A stretch of DNA of 64,000 bases from Sphingobacterium composti (GCF_009829075.1 NZ_WUQZ01000001.1:1-64000); one strand, 5' to 3'; shown: positions 1 to 8,626, numbered from the stretch's first letter. Notes: generated by a model from the sequence alone, not told the origin. Numbers and translations: made by a program.

Positions 1-72
1 GACAGATTGACAGCTTGTGCCCATAGATTACCTTTGAAAGGAAAATCATTAAGAAAGAAAAAAAATAACTAA
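1..72 (+). CDS. istB: IstB-like ATP-binding protein of IS21 family, C-terminal end only
   Basis: Frame 1 from the first base reads 23 residues to a TAA at 70-72. The tail has the pattern D-R-L-x(4)-H-R-x(3)-L-K-G-x-S-L-R-K-K-K, which matches the usual C-terminus of IstB helper ATPases (D-R-x(3)-x-A-H-R-I-x-L-K-G-E-S-M-R-x-K). IstB is the AAA+ partner of the IstA transposase and stimulates strand transfer. The ATPase core and istA lie upstream of the window, so whether this copy is intact is unknown. The adjoining IS21-like terminal repeats support the call. Confidence 0.65.
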   Translation, partial: DRLTACAHRLPLKGKSLRKKKNN

Positions 73-121
73 GTTTGAACTATAAATCCAGTGGCAATAA
101 GTCCAAATTATTGGTTAAAAA

Positions 122-164
122 CTGGTGCACTTTACAGCGGAACAGCTGGTGTACTTTGTTCGGA
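122..164 (+). repeat. Direct repeats at IS21-type terminus
   Basis: Two copies of about 19-20 bp start at 122 and 146 and share CTGGTG-Y-ACTTT followed by CGGA. They lie just inside the inferred element end, where IS21-family transposases bind multiple repeated sites. Confidence 0.55.
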
Positions 165-171
165 ATAATCA

Positions 172-400
172 CTTAAAAGACAAACTTTCCGCTAGGTTTG
201 AAATTCAAGATCCTTTACATTTATACAAACCGGGACAGACAATTGTTACAGACAGCTTTTCGAGAAATGTAAATAGAAATAGGTTGGATTTTGCTCGTTA
301 CTTTGGACTATGGTTGACTTATAATATTTCTTCAGGCAAAAAAGATACTAGAAGGGAAAATATTGATGCCGGCGGTGATGAGGTGCGAGGTCGACTTTAA
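172..400 (+). pseudogene. C-terminal fragment of an outer-membrane beta-barrel protein, truncated by IS21
   Basis: An open frame runs from the IS21 junction to TAA at 398-400, about 75 residues. It has alternating hydrophobic/polar strands with aromatic girdle residues (for example F-G-L-W-L-T-Y-N-I-S-S-G-K-K), a pattern seen at the end of large TonB-dependent or beta-barrel outer-membrane proteins of Bacteroidota. The apparent GTG start at 125 lies inside the IS terminal repeat, so it is an accident of the insertion and not a native start. The N-terminal body is absent here. Whether the 5' part survives on the other side of the IS element cannot be seen. Confidence 0.5.
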
Positions 401-473
401 TCTAACAGTGCAATAATGCTATTAGAATTATATTAATTTAGATATTTTAAAGTAGTAGAAAATATCTAAATTA

Positions 474-491
474 ACGTGAGTTCGGGATAAG
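474..491 (+). repeat. IS982 left inverted repeat
   Basis: ACGTGAGTTCGG followed by TAAG after two unmatched bases. It pairs with the complement of 1493-1510. Confidence 0.85.
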
Positions 492-588
492 AAAAAAGTG
501 AAATTATATATTATTTTAACTAAAAAAGGATTGATTTTTGTATACAATTAGTTGATAATCAAATTATTACAAATATAAACCAAGCCTT

Positions 589-1497
589 ATGTTAAGAGGT
601 AAAGTTATAGAAATTTTCGTAAAAGTGGATGATTTTTGCATTGAAATCCAACCTATTCTTGAAGAAAAGCTTTTAGAAGACAGAAAAATCGGTAAACGCA
701 ATAGAAAAGCTAGTCTTTGTGAGAGTGAAATGATCAGCTTAATGGTCCTTTTTCATTCGTGTCAATTCAGCAATCTGAAGTCTTTTTATGTGCATTATGC
801 ATTGCCCCATCTCAAGGATCTTTTCCTTGGATTAACCTCTTATAATAGGTTTGTCGAGCTTCAACCAAGGTGTGCTCTGACCTTTATGCTTTTTGTAAAG
901 ATGTGCTGTCTAGGCAAGAGTGGGGGTATTAATTTTATTGACTCTACGCATATCAAGGTGTGCTACAACAGAAGGATACACCAAAATAAAGTTTTCAGAG
1001 ATACTGCTGAACGGGGTTAGTGTTCCATAGGTTGGTTCTATGGTTTCAAACTACACCTAATCATCAATGATAAGGGAGAAATATTGTCTTTTTACCTTAC
1101 TAAGGGCAATGTGGATGACAGAAATCTAAAACATATGATGAATATGACCAAGGATATTTTTGGTAAACTATATGGGGATAAGGGGTATATTTCAAAAGCA
1201 ATGGCGGATATACTCTGGGGAAATGGAATACAGATGGTAACCAAACCTAGAAAAAATATGAAAGGAATGAACTTAAGTCAAACCGATAAAATAATGCTTC
1301 GAAAAAGAGCAATCATTGAATGTGTAAATGATGAACTAAAGAACATTTGCAAACTACAGCATACTAGACACAGGTCGGTAAACAACTTCTTGTTAAATAT
1401 TTTAGGAGCTTTGGCAGCTTATGCTTTTTTTCCTAAAAAGCCTTCTTTAAACATTCAGTTTGAACAGCAACAAAATCAATTATTCCTTGCTGCTTAA
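589..1497 (+). pseudogene. IS982-family transposase with in-frame amber codon
   Basis: A single reading frame of 302 sense codons spans the element, but TAG at 1018-1020 splits it into 143- and 158-codon parts in the same frame. The residues on either side (E-R-G, stop, C-S-I-G-W-F-Y-G-F-K) match the conserved IS982 stretch where a lysine is usual, so AAG to TAG is the simplest explanation. Candidate catalytic residues are visible: D in F-I-D-S-T-H before the stop, D in Y-G-D-K-G-Y and E in I-I-E-C-V-N-D-E after it. The stop separates them, so neither half should be active unless there is readthrough. Confidence 0.85.
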
Positions 1498-1510
1498 ACC
1501 GAACTCACGT
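1493..1510 (-). repeat. IS982 right inverted repeat
   Basis: The complement reads ACGTGAGTTCGG and so on, matching the left end at 16 of 18 positions. The 7-bp target duplication follows immediately at 1511-1517. Confidence 0.85.
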
Positions 1511-1602
1511 TAAATTAATATAAGTAACAATTTGTAAAACTTCAAAGTAAGGTTTATTTGTTAAATCGCTACATTTGCTTCTTAACAAACTAAGCGGCAC
1601 CC

Positions 1603-2730
1603 ATGATATATTTTCACATTCCATTCTGCAAACAAGCTTGTCATTATTGTGATTTTCATTTTAGCACTTCGTTGAAATATAAGGAAGATATGCTAGCAGC
1701 TATGGAACAAGAAATTGTGAAGCGGGCACATTATTTAGAAGACAAGAAAGTACACAGTATATATTTTGGTGGTGGTACGCCGTCTATTTTAGAGGCTGAA
1801 GATATATTAAAACTCATTGGTACGGTAGAGAAGTACTTTGAAATCAGTTCGGATGCAGAGATTACGTTAGAAGCAAATCCTGATGACTTAACGGCTGACA
1901 AAGTAAAGGCTCTTCGACAAACGCCAATTAATCGCTTTTCTATTGGAATACAATCTTTTTATGAAGAAGATTTGCGTTGGATGAATCGTGCGCACAATGC
2001 GCAGGAAGCAGATTCTTCTATTAAGCGAGTGCAGGATGTAGGTTTTGAAAATATCACTTGTGATTTGATTTATGGTTATCCTTTGTTGACAGATGAAAAA
2101 TGGAAATCTAATATGAAAAAGCTTATTGAAATGGATATTCCGCATATTTCGTCCTATTCCATGACTGTAGAGAATCGCACGGCTTTGGCACATTTTGTCA
2201 AAGAAGGCAAAACACCAGCGATGAGCGATGCCCAAAGTGCTGCACAAATGTTAATGCTGATTGATACATTGACCAATAATGGATTTGAGCATTATGAGAT
2301 ATCGAATTTTGCCAAAAATGGCATGTTTGCAAAGCATAATAAAAACTATTGGAGGGGAAAACATTATTTAGGAATTGGACCATCGGCTCATTCTTTTAAT
2401 GGAAATAGTCGCTCTTGGAACGTAGCCAATAACGCCAAATATATCGCAGCTCTTTCGGATAAAACTTCGTTTCAAGAGATTGAAGAATTGACCAAGTATG
2501 ACCAATTTAATGAGTATGTGATGACATCCATTCGCACGATGTGGGGTTTAAATTTGAAAAAAGTAGAACACGATTTTGGATACGACTTTAAGCAACATAT
2601 TTTGAGAGAAAGTCAAGTATTTGTCGATAACGAAGAATTGGAAAACATCGATAACAACATTGTGCGTGCAACGAAAAAAGGAAAATTACTAGCCGATCGT
2701 ATTGCTTCTGAGTTGTTTCTTGTCGAGTAA
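1603..2730 (+). CDS. hemW: Radical SAM heme chaperone HemW
   Basis: HemW binds heme and a [4Fe-4S] cluster and is thought to insert heme into respiratory enzymes. It is often misnamed oxygen-independent coproporphyrinogen oxidase. The radical-SAM cluster motif C-x3-C-x2-C is at residues 9, 13 and 16, followed by D-F. The fourth cysteine of true HemN (C-x-C) is absent, which favours HemW. A G-G-G-T-P-S SAM-binding segment is near residue 56, and I-G-P-S-A-H-S-F appears further on. The length of 375 aa is normal for HemW. The gene stands alone after IS982 and converges with the sulfatase gene, whose stop is 7 bp away. Confidence 0.9.
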   Translation: MIYFHIPFCKQACHYCDFHFSTSLKYKEDMLAAMEQEIVKRAHYLEDKKVHSIYFGGGTPSILEAEDILKLIGTVEKYFEISSDAEITLEANPDDLTADKVKALRQTPINRFSIGIQSFYEEDLRWMNRAHNAQEADSSIKRVQDVGFENITCDLIYGYPLLTDEKWKSNMKKLIEMDIPHISSYSMTVENRTALAHFVKEGKTPAMSDAQSAAQMLMLIDTLTNNGFEHYEISNFAKNGMFAKHNKNYWRGKHYLGIGPSAHSFNGNSRSWNVANNAKYIAALSDKTSFQEIEELTKYDQFNEYVMTSIRTMWGLNLKKVEHDFGYDFKQHILRESQVFVDNEELENIDNNIVRATKKGKLLADRIASELFLVE

Positions 2731-2737
2731 TCTTAAA

Positions 2738-4249
2738 TTAATTAACTCTTCGTGGACTTTCTGGTCGCATAGGCAAAGGTTTTGGATATTTTTCCATTAT
2801 ATCATTTAGTTTTAGAAAGGCGGGATGATCTGGACGCCATATATTTTCTAGTTCTACCAAACCTTTTCTGTAATCATATAGCTCATAGACTATATTTCCT
2901 TTTCCGTTCATAGGTGTCCAACGTACTAATCTATAATCTTTTGTTCGTATAGCTTCGCCGAGTCTGCCATCTCTTGGAAAGCAATGATATACATGATCTT
3001 TTGTAGATTTTATGTCGCCGTTAATAATATGTTTAATACTTTTACCATCCAAAGGTTGTTCAATTGGCGCGAGTGCAAGTCCGCAGAGGTCCACCAATGT
3101 CGGATAGATATCTACGGTTTCTACCAATGCCTTTGTTTTCCTGCCTTTTTTGAAATCAGGATGATAGAACACAAGTGGAATTCGGTTGGCGAGTTCATAG
3201 TTAACATGTTTAGTCCACATCCCCATTTCACCTAATAAATAGCCATGATCTCCCCATAGAACTACTATTGTATTTTTATCCAAACCTTCTTCCTTAAGTT
3301 TGTTAATTACTTTACCTATTTGTACATCCACATAGGACACACCTGCATAATATCCATGTCTGAGTTTATAAGTCAAAGAGTCAGGGAATGGATGTATCTG
3401 CTGGGCAAGTGGAATACCATTATATTGCGAGATTTCGCCATCACGTTTAGTGGCAAATTTAGGAGCGTTAAGCGGATCAGATTTTGATGTTTTATAATGA
3501 AATATCTTTTCATCATATAAATCCCAATACTTTTTAGGTACAGAAAATGGTAAATGCGGTCTAGCAAATCCTACTGCCATAAAAAATGGCTGGTCAGAAG
3601 ATTTTAATTCTGCTAATCTAGCCATTGCCCGGTTTGCTACACGACCATCGGCATAAGCGTCATCAGCGACGTCGGGATTTTCCCAAGCAGCGCCTTTGGC
3701 TAATTTATTTGCTTCATCCCAAGATATATTCGAGAATAAAGCTTCTTCGCGCGTCATTTTTACTGATTTTTTAGCCACATATTCAATCACTTTGTCGTGA
3801 TAATGTGGTATCGACCACGATTGTTCGTCGTTATAGGTATTGTGACCTACGTGAAATACCTTACCAATTGCTTCGGTGTGGTAACCAGAATTTTTGAAAA
3901 ATTCGGGTAAGGTCGTAGCATTTGGATAGAAATCACGAAATGCTCTTCCGAAATCATATAGACCAGTAGAAGTAGATCGTGCACCTAGTAATAAATTGTA
4001 TCGCGAGGCTACACATACAGCTTGGTTACTGTAGGCTCTTTCAAATACATGTGCCTGCTTAGCAAATTGATCTAAATGGGGTGTGATGGCTAATCTATCT
4101 CCAAATGCTCCAATTGAAGGGCGTAAATCATCCACTAGGATTAGTAAAACATTCATTTTATTTTTTTGTGAAAAAACAAAATTAGGTACTATAAAAAATA
4201 CCGATAATATATAAAATCCTATAGAATTAAAAGTGCACTTATTTCTCAT
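2738..4249 (-). CDS. Secreted sulfatase, iduronate-2-sulfatase-like
   Basis: Hydrolyses sulfate esters, probably on a sulfated glycan, in the periplasm or at the surface. A signal peptide covers about residues 1-27 (hydrophobic stretch ending F-V-F-S-Q). Metal-binding D40-D41 lie in L-I-L-V-D-D-L-R-P. The formylglycine motif C-x-A-S-R begins at C79; the second position of the core is Ala rather than the common Pro, which is tolerated in this class. Further on are an R-P-H-L-P-F segment and a W-G-D-H-G-Y-x-L-G-E metal-site segment. The overall pattern is that of the IDS-like (S1_7) branch. The cysteine needs an anaerobic-type or FGE maturase, and none is in this window. The substrate is unknown. 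Confidence 0.85.
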   Translation of the reverse strand: MRNKCTFNSIGFYILSVFFIVPNFVFSQKNKMNVLLILVDDLRPSIGAFGDRLAITPHLDQFAKQAHVFERAYSNQAVCVASRYNLLLGARSTSTGLYDFGRAFRDFYPNATTLPEFFKNSGYHTEAIGKVFHVGHNTYNDEQSWSIPHYHDKVIEYVAKKSVKMTREEALFSNISWDEANKLAKGAAWENPDVADDAYADGRVANRAMARLAELKSSDQPFFMAVGFARPHLPFSVPKKYWDLYDEKIFHYKTSKSDPLNAPKFATKRDGEISQYNGIPLAQQIHPFPDSLTYKLRHGYYAGVSYVDVQIGKVINKLKEEGLDKNTIVVLWGDHGYLLGEMGMWTKHVNYELANRIPLVFYHPDFKKGRKTKALVETVDIYPTLVDLCGLALAPIEQPLDGKSIKHIINGDIKSTKDHVYHCFPRDGRLGEAIRTKDYRLVRWTPMNGKGNIVYELYDYRKGLVELENIWRPDHPAFLKLNDIMEKYPKPLPMRPESPRRVN

Positions 4250-4401
4250 GAGTCCATTGGTTAGATACTCAAATATAAGCGTGAATATTAAAATTATTCA
4301 GACATTTTATATCAAACTTGAAGTAAATTTTATCATTTATGGAAGAATAGCTTTTATGCTTTTTTCATAGTTGAAGCTTTTACTGAAAATGTTTTGGTTA
4401 T

Positions 4402-4656
4402 ATGTATATCAAATCATATAATGATTTTCAGCAGTTAAAAAGATTAATTATAAAAGGTTTTGAGGAGAGAAAGGATCGAAACGCATACTTAGATTTAGGA
4501 GATAGTCAATTAATCCTAACTTTTGTTAAACAAGTTTTCGGGGGAACAACAGTAAAATTTACACATAGCTACATCAATAATCCGTATCTGCGTAAGGCAT
4601 CAAAATATTTAAGTCGTAACGATATTGAGAAATTATTCATAATACCAGCGGATTAA
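4402..4656 (+). CDS. Small hypothetical protein, 84 aa
   Basis: Not recognised. It starts at an ATG and ends in TAA. The sequence is mixed alpha/beta and basic, with no signal peptide or membrane segment and a composition normal for a soluble protein. It lies between the reverse-strand sulfatase and waaA genes, transcribed against both. Support is limited to a clean start, sensible amino-acid use and lack of overlap with another gene. Confidence 0.5.
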   Translation: MYIKSYNDFQQLKRLIIKGFEERKDRNAYLDLGDSQLILTFVKQVFGGTTVKFTHSYINNPYLRKASKYLSRNDIEKLFIIPAD

Positions 4657-4684
4657 ATCTATGATATGAATCTTTTAATGAAGT

Positions 4685-5929
4685 TTAATACAATAACTTC
4701 TCGGTTTCCAAATATTTCATAATAATTTGTGTTGCTCCAGCGCGTTGATGTACATAATTCTTTGCTGACGTACTAGCATCTTGACGGAAATTTTCATCTT
4801 GCAAAGAATCGAAAATTTGATTGAGTTCACTATAATTTGAAATAGAGAATCCGGACATCAAGGTTACTAAATCAACGGCTTCTTGAAATTTTTCATATTT
4901 AGGACCAAAAATAACAGGTTTACCATAAGTTGCAGCTTCCAATGTATTGTGAATGCCTACCCCAAAACCTCCACCTATATATGTAATATCAGCATAATAG
5001 TATAACGAAGATAACATACCAATATTATCAATTACTAAAACTTGGCTATTACGAATTTGATTTTCTGTGTAGTTGCCGAATTTTGAAAATAAAAGTACAT
5101 CACCGAATAATTTTACGATATCATCAATATGCGTTTTGTGAATTTCGTGTGGAGCTAGTATAAATTTCCATTGTGAATTGTCTTGTGAAAGTTGTTTCAA
5201 AAGTTCTTCGTCGGGTTTCCAGGTACTACCTGCGACCACGGTTTTATAATCGGAACAGAATTTTTCTACTTGAGGAATAGGCTTATGTTGTGTAGGTAGC
5301 TCTACCACGCGGTCAAATCGTGTGTCCCCCGCTAGTCCAGCTTTGGTGATGTTAATCCATTTTAACATATGCACGGAATCCATATTTTGTGCAAAGAAAA
5401 ATGACACATTTTTTAAGATTGTGCGAAAAAATCCACCATAAGGTTTGAAAAAAATCTGATCCTCACGAAAAATTGCAGAAATCATCAATAAGCGAATATT
5501 TCGTTTTTTTAATTCTTTAAAATAATGATACCAATACTCGTATTTGGTGAATACCACGAATTTTGGTTGAATAATATCGATAAAAACCTTTGCATTTTTT
5601 GCAGTATCTTCTGGCAAGTAAAAAACATAGTCAGCGAGATCTGTGTTTTTTCGAATTTCAAATCCTGAAGGTGAAAAAAAAGTTAGTATTATTTTTTCAT
5701 TAGGAAAACGTTTTTTTATCTGCTCCAAAACTGACCTTCCTTGTTCAAATTCACCAAGCGAAGCGAAATGAAACCAAATATGTTTTTGACCTTGTTCAAC
5801 CGTTTGATTGATACGCTGTAAAATGTCTTTTCGACCATTTACCCAGAGTTTAGCTTTAGGGTGAAATGGGGATATAAGGCGTAGAACAACACCATATAGC
5901 CATATTCCAAGGTCATATAATAATCGCAT
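4685..5929 (-). CDS. waaA: 3-deoxy-D-manno-octulosonic acid (Kdo) transferase
   Basis: Transfers Kdo from CMP-Kdo to lipid A precursor at the inner-membrane cytoplasmic face, an essential LPS step. The N-terminal hydrophobic anchor is followed by H-F-A-S-L-G-E-F-E-Q, whose E60 matches the catalytic acid of GT30 enzymes. A C-terminal Rossmann half follows, with G-G-G-F-G-V-G-I-H-N and L-E-A-A-x-Y-G-K-P-V-I-F-G-P. Its 414 aa is typical. It is divergent from galE, with 281 bp between the starts. A possible -7 element TATCTTTG lies about 27 bp before the start (complement of 5956-5963), but no clear -33 element sits at the right distance. Confidence 0.92.
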   Translation of the reverse strand: MRLLYDLGIWLYGVVLRLISPFHPKAKLWVNGRKDILQRINQTVEQGQKHIWFHFASLGEFEQGRSVLEQIKKRFPNEKIILTFFSPSGFEIRKNTDLADYVFYLPEDTAKNAKVFIDIIQPKFVVFTKYEYWYHYFKELKKRNIRLLMISAIFREDQIFFKPYGGFFRTILKNVSFFFAQNMDSVHMLKWINITKAGLAGDTRFDRVVELPTQHKPIPQVEKFCSDYKTVVAGSTWKPDEELLKQLSQDNSQWKFILAPHEIHKTHIDDIVKLFGDVLLFSKFGNYTENQIRNSQVLVIDNIGMLSSLYYYADITYIGGGFGVGIHNTLEAATYGKPVIFGPKYEKFQEAVDLVTLMSGFSISNYSELNQIFDSLQDENFRQDASTSAKNYVHQRAGATQIIMKYLETEKLLY

Positions 5930-6210
5930 ATTGTTAAAATAATACTTATATTCGTCAAAGATAAAGATATTAAACCTTTTCTAATCGAAGATAAAGTGCA
6001 AAACATACTTTGCAAATATATAAGCAATATGGAAGAGGAAGATTGCGCACAAGCTCAACTTAAAAGCCTGGTTTTTTACAAATTTTTTCAATTTACATTC
6101 GACAAAAAGTCGCTACCTAGAATCCATAAAAATAATAATGGGAGAGGTGTTGGCTTGCGCTATTCAAACGTTTTATAAACAATCATATAATAAATAGATA
6201 TATAAACATT

Positions 6211-7239
6211 ATGAGTAAAATTTTAGTAACGGGGGGAACAGGATACATTGGTTCACATACTGTTGTTGAATTACACAATGCAGGTTATACACCTGTTATC
6301 ATTGATAATCTATCTAATTCTAATATTGAAATATTAGATCAAATTGAAAAAATAATAGGTGTGAAGCCTGAATTTCATCAATTCGATCTGTGTGATGTTG
6401 CAGAAACGACAGCTTTTATAGCTGCTAATCCGGATATCACTGGAATTATACATTTTGCAGCTTCTAAAGCTGTGGGAGAGTCCGTGCAAGATCCTCTAAA
6501 ATATTACCACAATAACTTCTTTTCTCTAATTAACTTATTGAATGGTTACCGTGAGAAACCTATTAATTTTGTTTTCTCATCTAGTTGCACGGTATATGGA
6601 GAGCCCGATGTATTGCCTGTGACGGAATCTGCACCCGTGAAAAAATCGACTTCCCCATATGGAAATACAAAACAAATAGCAGAAGAAATATTAGAAGAAT
6701 CGGCAAAAGCTTATGACAATTATAATATCATCGCTTTACGCTATTTCAATCCGGTAGGAGCACATGAGACAGCTCTGATTGGTGAATTGCCAAATGGTGT
6801 TCCGCAAAATTTGTTACCTTTCATTACCCAAACGGCAATTGGCAAACGGGAGAAAGTAACTGTTTTTGGTAATGACTATGATACACCAGATGGTTCTTGT
6901 ATCCGTGATTATATTCATGTGGTAGATTTGGCAAAAGCACACGTAGCCGCTATCAAATTATTAGAAAAAGGTAATCCTAACGGAAAATACGATGTTTTCA
7001 ATATCGGAACAGGAAATGGCTACTCAGTTATCGAAGCAATAAAAGCTTTTGAGAAGGCTTCTGGTAAACCCTTAAATTATGAATTTGGACCTCGTCGTGA
7101 AGGGGATGTTATCCAAGTATGGGGTGATGTGACTAAATCTACGAAAGAATTGGGTTGGAAAGCTGAATTAGGTATCGATGAAATGATGTCATCAGCTTGG
7201 GCTTGGGAACAATATTTACATAATAATCCTTTGGGTTAA
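6211..7239 (+). CDS. galE: UDP-glucose 4-epimerase
   Basis: Interconverts UDP-glucose and UDP-galactose with bound NAD. Supplies galactose units for LPS or exopolysaccharide and serves galactose use. An extended SDR: NAD motif G-G-T-G-Y-I-G at residues 8-14, S-S-S near 123, and the catalytic pair Y150-G-N-T-K154. The C-terminal R-R-E-G-D motif is characteristic of GalE. The length of 342 aa is standard. It has its own transcription unit ending at a strong hairpin (7262-7292). Confidence 0.95.
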   Translation: MSKILVTGGTGYIGSHTVVELHNAGYTPVIIDNLSNSNIEILDQIEKIIGVKPEFHQFDLCDVAETTAFIAANPDITGIIHFAASKAVGESVQDPLKYYHNNFFSLINLLNGYREKPINFVFSSSCTVYGEPDVLPVTESAPVKKSTSPYGNTKQIAEEILEESAKAYDNYNIIALRYFNPVGAHETALIGELPNGVPQNLLPFITQTAIGKREKVTVFGNDYDTPDGSCIRDYIHVVDLAKAHVAAIKLLEKGNPNGKYDVFNIGTGNGYSVIEAIKAFEKASGKPLNYEFGPRREGDVIQVWGDVTKSTKELGWKAELGIDEMMSSAWAWEQYLHNNPLG

Positions 7240-7261
7240 ATAATGTACTTAGATGATAAAG

Positions 7262-7292
7262 AAATAGCCTCGACAATTTGTCAAGGCTATTT
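7262..7292. terminator. Bidirectional terminator between galE and trhO
   Basis: The 9-bp stem AAATAGCCT/AGGCTATTT is extended by GACA/TGTC inside and followed by a T-rich run on the plus strand. It lies in the 59 bp between convergent genes. Confidence 0.8.
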
Positions 7293-7298
7293 AATTTT

Positions 7299-8294
7299 TT
7301 ATGCATCTTGTACTTCCTCTTTGTTTTTAGGAGGGAAATTTTTGTGTTTTCTTTTTGAGATTTTCTCAATATTGACAGGTTGAGGAACTTTAACATAATA
7401 TCCTGTGCCATCATATTGACGTTTATCAGGGAGAGATTGACATTCCGTCGAGCAACAGCCCTCTAATTCCCAACCACACTCATCACATTGTGTGAAATGC
7501 TCATTACATTTTGCATTGGCACAGTTGATCATTTTATTTGTGGTTTTACCACAATTTCGACAAGTCGAAATGATGGTTGGATTTACGGAGTTAACAGGAA
7601 CAGTTACACGATTGTCAAACACGTAGCAATCACCTTCAAAGTCTTTACCACCAGCTTCTTTGCCATATTTGATGATGCCACCGTGTAATTGATATACCTC
7701 TTCAAAACCTTCTTTTAGTAATAGGGCAGAAGCTTTCTCGCATTTGATACCACCCGTACAATACGTAAGAATTTTTTTGCCTTTTAGATGTTCTAATTCT
7801 TTTACTTTCTCTGGGAATTCGCGGAAGTTTTCGATGTCTAATGTTACTGCGTTTTTAAAACGACCTACAGAATGCTCATAATTCGAACGCACATCCAAAA
7901 TCACCACATCTTCCTGGTCTTTCATTTCCATGAAATCTTTCGGCTCAAGGTGTTTTCCTGTTTGTTTTGTAGGGTCAATTACTTTTGGATCACGCAAGCC
8001 TGAGTGAACAATCTCTTCTTTGTATCGGCAGTGCATTTTGATGAAAGAAGGCTCTTCTACATCATCGATTTTGAATTCCGTATGATTGAATCTTCCGTCA
8101 GCATAAACGGCATCCATATAAGCTTTACAAGCTTCAGGAGTACCTGAAACGGTGCCGTTAAGACCTTCATCAGCAACGATGATTCGACCTACAAGCCCAA
8201 GAGATTTACAAAATTCTAAATGATCTGCAGCAAACTGTTCTGCATTTTCGATAGGGCTGTAACAATAGTACAGCAGTGTTTGATATTGTGCCAT
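7299..8294 (-). CDS. trhO: tRNA uridine(34) hydroxylase TrhO (rhodanese-like)
   Basis: Catalyses the oxygen-dependent formation of 5-hydroxyuridine at tRNA position 34 (family YceA/TrhO). There is an N-terminal acylphosphatase-like domain, then a rhodanese domain with the conserved loop C179-T-G-G-I-K-C185-E-K-A-S. A cysteine-rich C-terminal segment (about residues 245-295) has many C-x2-C pairs and probably binds zinc; it is common in longer TrhO proteins. The length of 331 aa fits. It is monocistronic and converges with galE. Confidence 0.92.
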   Translation of the reverse strand: MAQYQTLLYYCYSPIENAEQFAADHLEFCKSLGLVGRIIVADEGLNGTVSGTPEACKAYMDAVYADGRFNHTEFKIDDVEEPSFIKMHCRYKEEIVHSGLRDPKVIDPTKQTGKHLEPKDFMEMKDQEDVVILDVRSNYEHSVGRFKNAVTLDIENFREFPEKVKELEHLKGKKILTYCTGGIKCEKASALLLKEGFEEVYQLHGGIIKYGKEAGGKDFEGDCYVFDNRVTVPVNSVNPTIISTCRNCGKTTNKMINCANAKCNEHFTQCDECGWELEGCCSTECQSLPDKRQYDGTGYYVKVPQPVNIEKISKRKHKNFPPKNKEEVQDA

Positions 8295-8386
8295 ATATTC
8301 ATTGATACCGCTGCAAACGGCGTTTAATGTTAGTAATTATTTCGATGCAAAGATAGGAAAAAGAAAAATACTAAAAATGAGTGTTA

Positions 8387-8626
8387 TTACTTTTTAATGA
8401 GTGGCGTGAGCAGATACTCCAAACCATTCAATTTGATCTCGTACAAAGTTGCCAATTGTGTGCCTAATTTTCCTGGCGGAAAACCCTTTTTGTGAAACCA
8501 AACCAAGTAAGGTTCGGGTAATCGACAAAGCAACCAGCCTTGGTATTTGCCAAATGGCATCTTGGTATTAGCCAATTCGACTAATATTTCAGGATTAAAG
8601 AAATCGTTACTCTCTTGTTTTGCCAT
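8387..8626 (-). CDS. DUF3820 family small protein
   Basis: 79 residues with the family hallmarks M-P-F-G-K-Y-Q-G, L-P-E-P-Y-L-V-W-F, F-P-x-G-K-L-G and L-x(3)-Y-E-I-K-L-N-G-L-E. The family is sometimes labelled quorum-sensing-regulated virulence factor from one Pseudomonas member, but its biochemical role is not established. It overlaps the 3' end of the glycosyltransferase gene by 20 bp, so it is probably translated from the tail of the polysaccharide operon. Functional linkage to that operon is not implied. Confidence 0.8.
   Translation of the reverse strand: MAKQESNDFFNPEILVELANTKMPFGKYQGWLLCRLPEPYLVWFHKKGFPPGKLGTQLATLYEIKLNGLEYLLTPLIKK

Larger units (their letters stand above)
1..171 (+). 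mobile_element. Right end of an IS21-family insertion sequence
   Basis: The window opens inside an insertion sequence. The first 72 bases encode the last residues of an IstB-like ATPase. They are followed by about 100 noncoding bases ending in two direct repeats with core CTGGTGYACTTT (122-141 and 146-164, 24 bp apart). Repeated transposase-binding sites near the tip are typical of IS21 elements. The outermost base is placed near 171, where an outward-reading TG...CA-type end gives way to coding sequence of an unrelated protein. The exact end and any target duplication cannot be fixed because the left end lies outside the window. Confidence 0.6.
474..1510 (+). mobile_element. IS982-family insertion sequence, complete ends, 1037 bp
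   Basis: The element is bounded by imperfect 18-bp inverted repeats, 16 of 18 matching, that begin ACGTGAGTTCGG (474-491 and the complement of 1493-1510). It is flanked by a 7-bp target duplication, TAAATTA, at 467-473 and 1511-1517. It contains one transposase frame (589-1497) of the IS982/DDE type. Size, ends and duplication length fit IS982 elements. The transposase carries a nonsense codon, so this copy would need another active copy to move. Intact flanking duplications suggest a fairly recent insertion. Confidence 0.88.
428..1523. repeat. 21-bp perfect palindrome interrupted by IS982
   Basis: The left arm is 428-448 and the ten-base loop 449-458. The right arm is 459-473, continued at 1518-1523 once the IS982 element and one target duplication are removed. 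All 21 positions pair in the reconstructed empty site. It lies downstream of the truncated outer-membrane gene and is A+T-rich. It could have been that gene's terminator hairpin or a free-standing palindromic repeat. Confidence 0.7.

Noticed and set aside
125-171. GTG start of a 91-codon protein at the window's left end
   Set aside because: The first 15 codons are IS21 terminal repeat; only the later part is genuine coding remnant.
4263-4277. -7-type element TATATTTG upstream of the sulfatase gene
   Set aside because: No -33 box at 18-21 bp; kept out of the feature list as too weak.
5996-6178. 60-codon plus-strand frame between waaA and galE
   Set aside because: It overlaps the probable waaA promoter region, has no recognisable motif and odd composition; likely noncoding.
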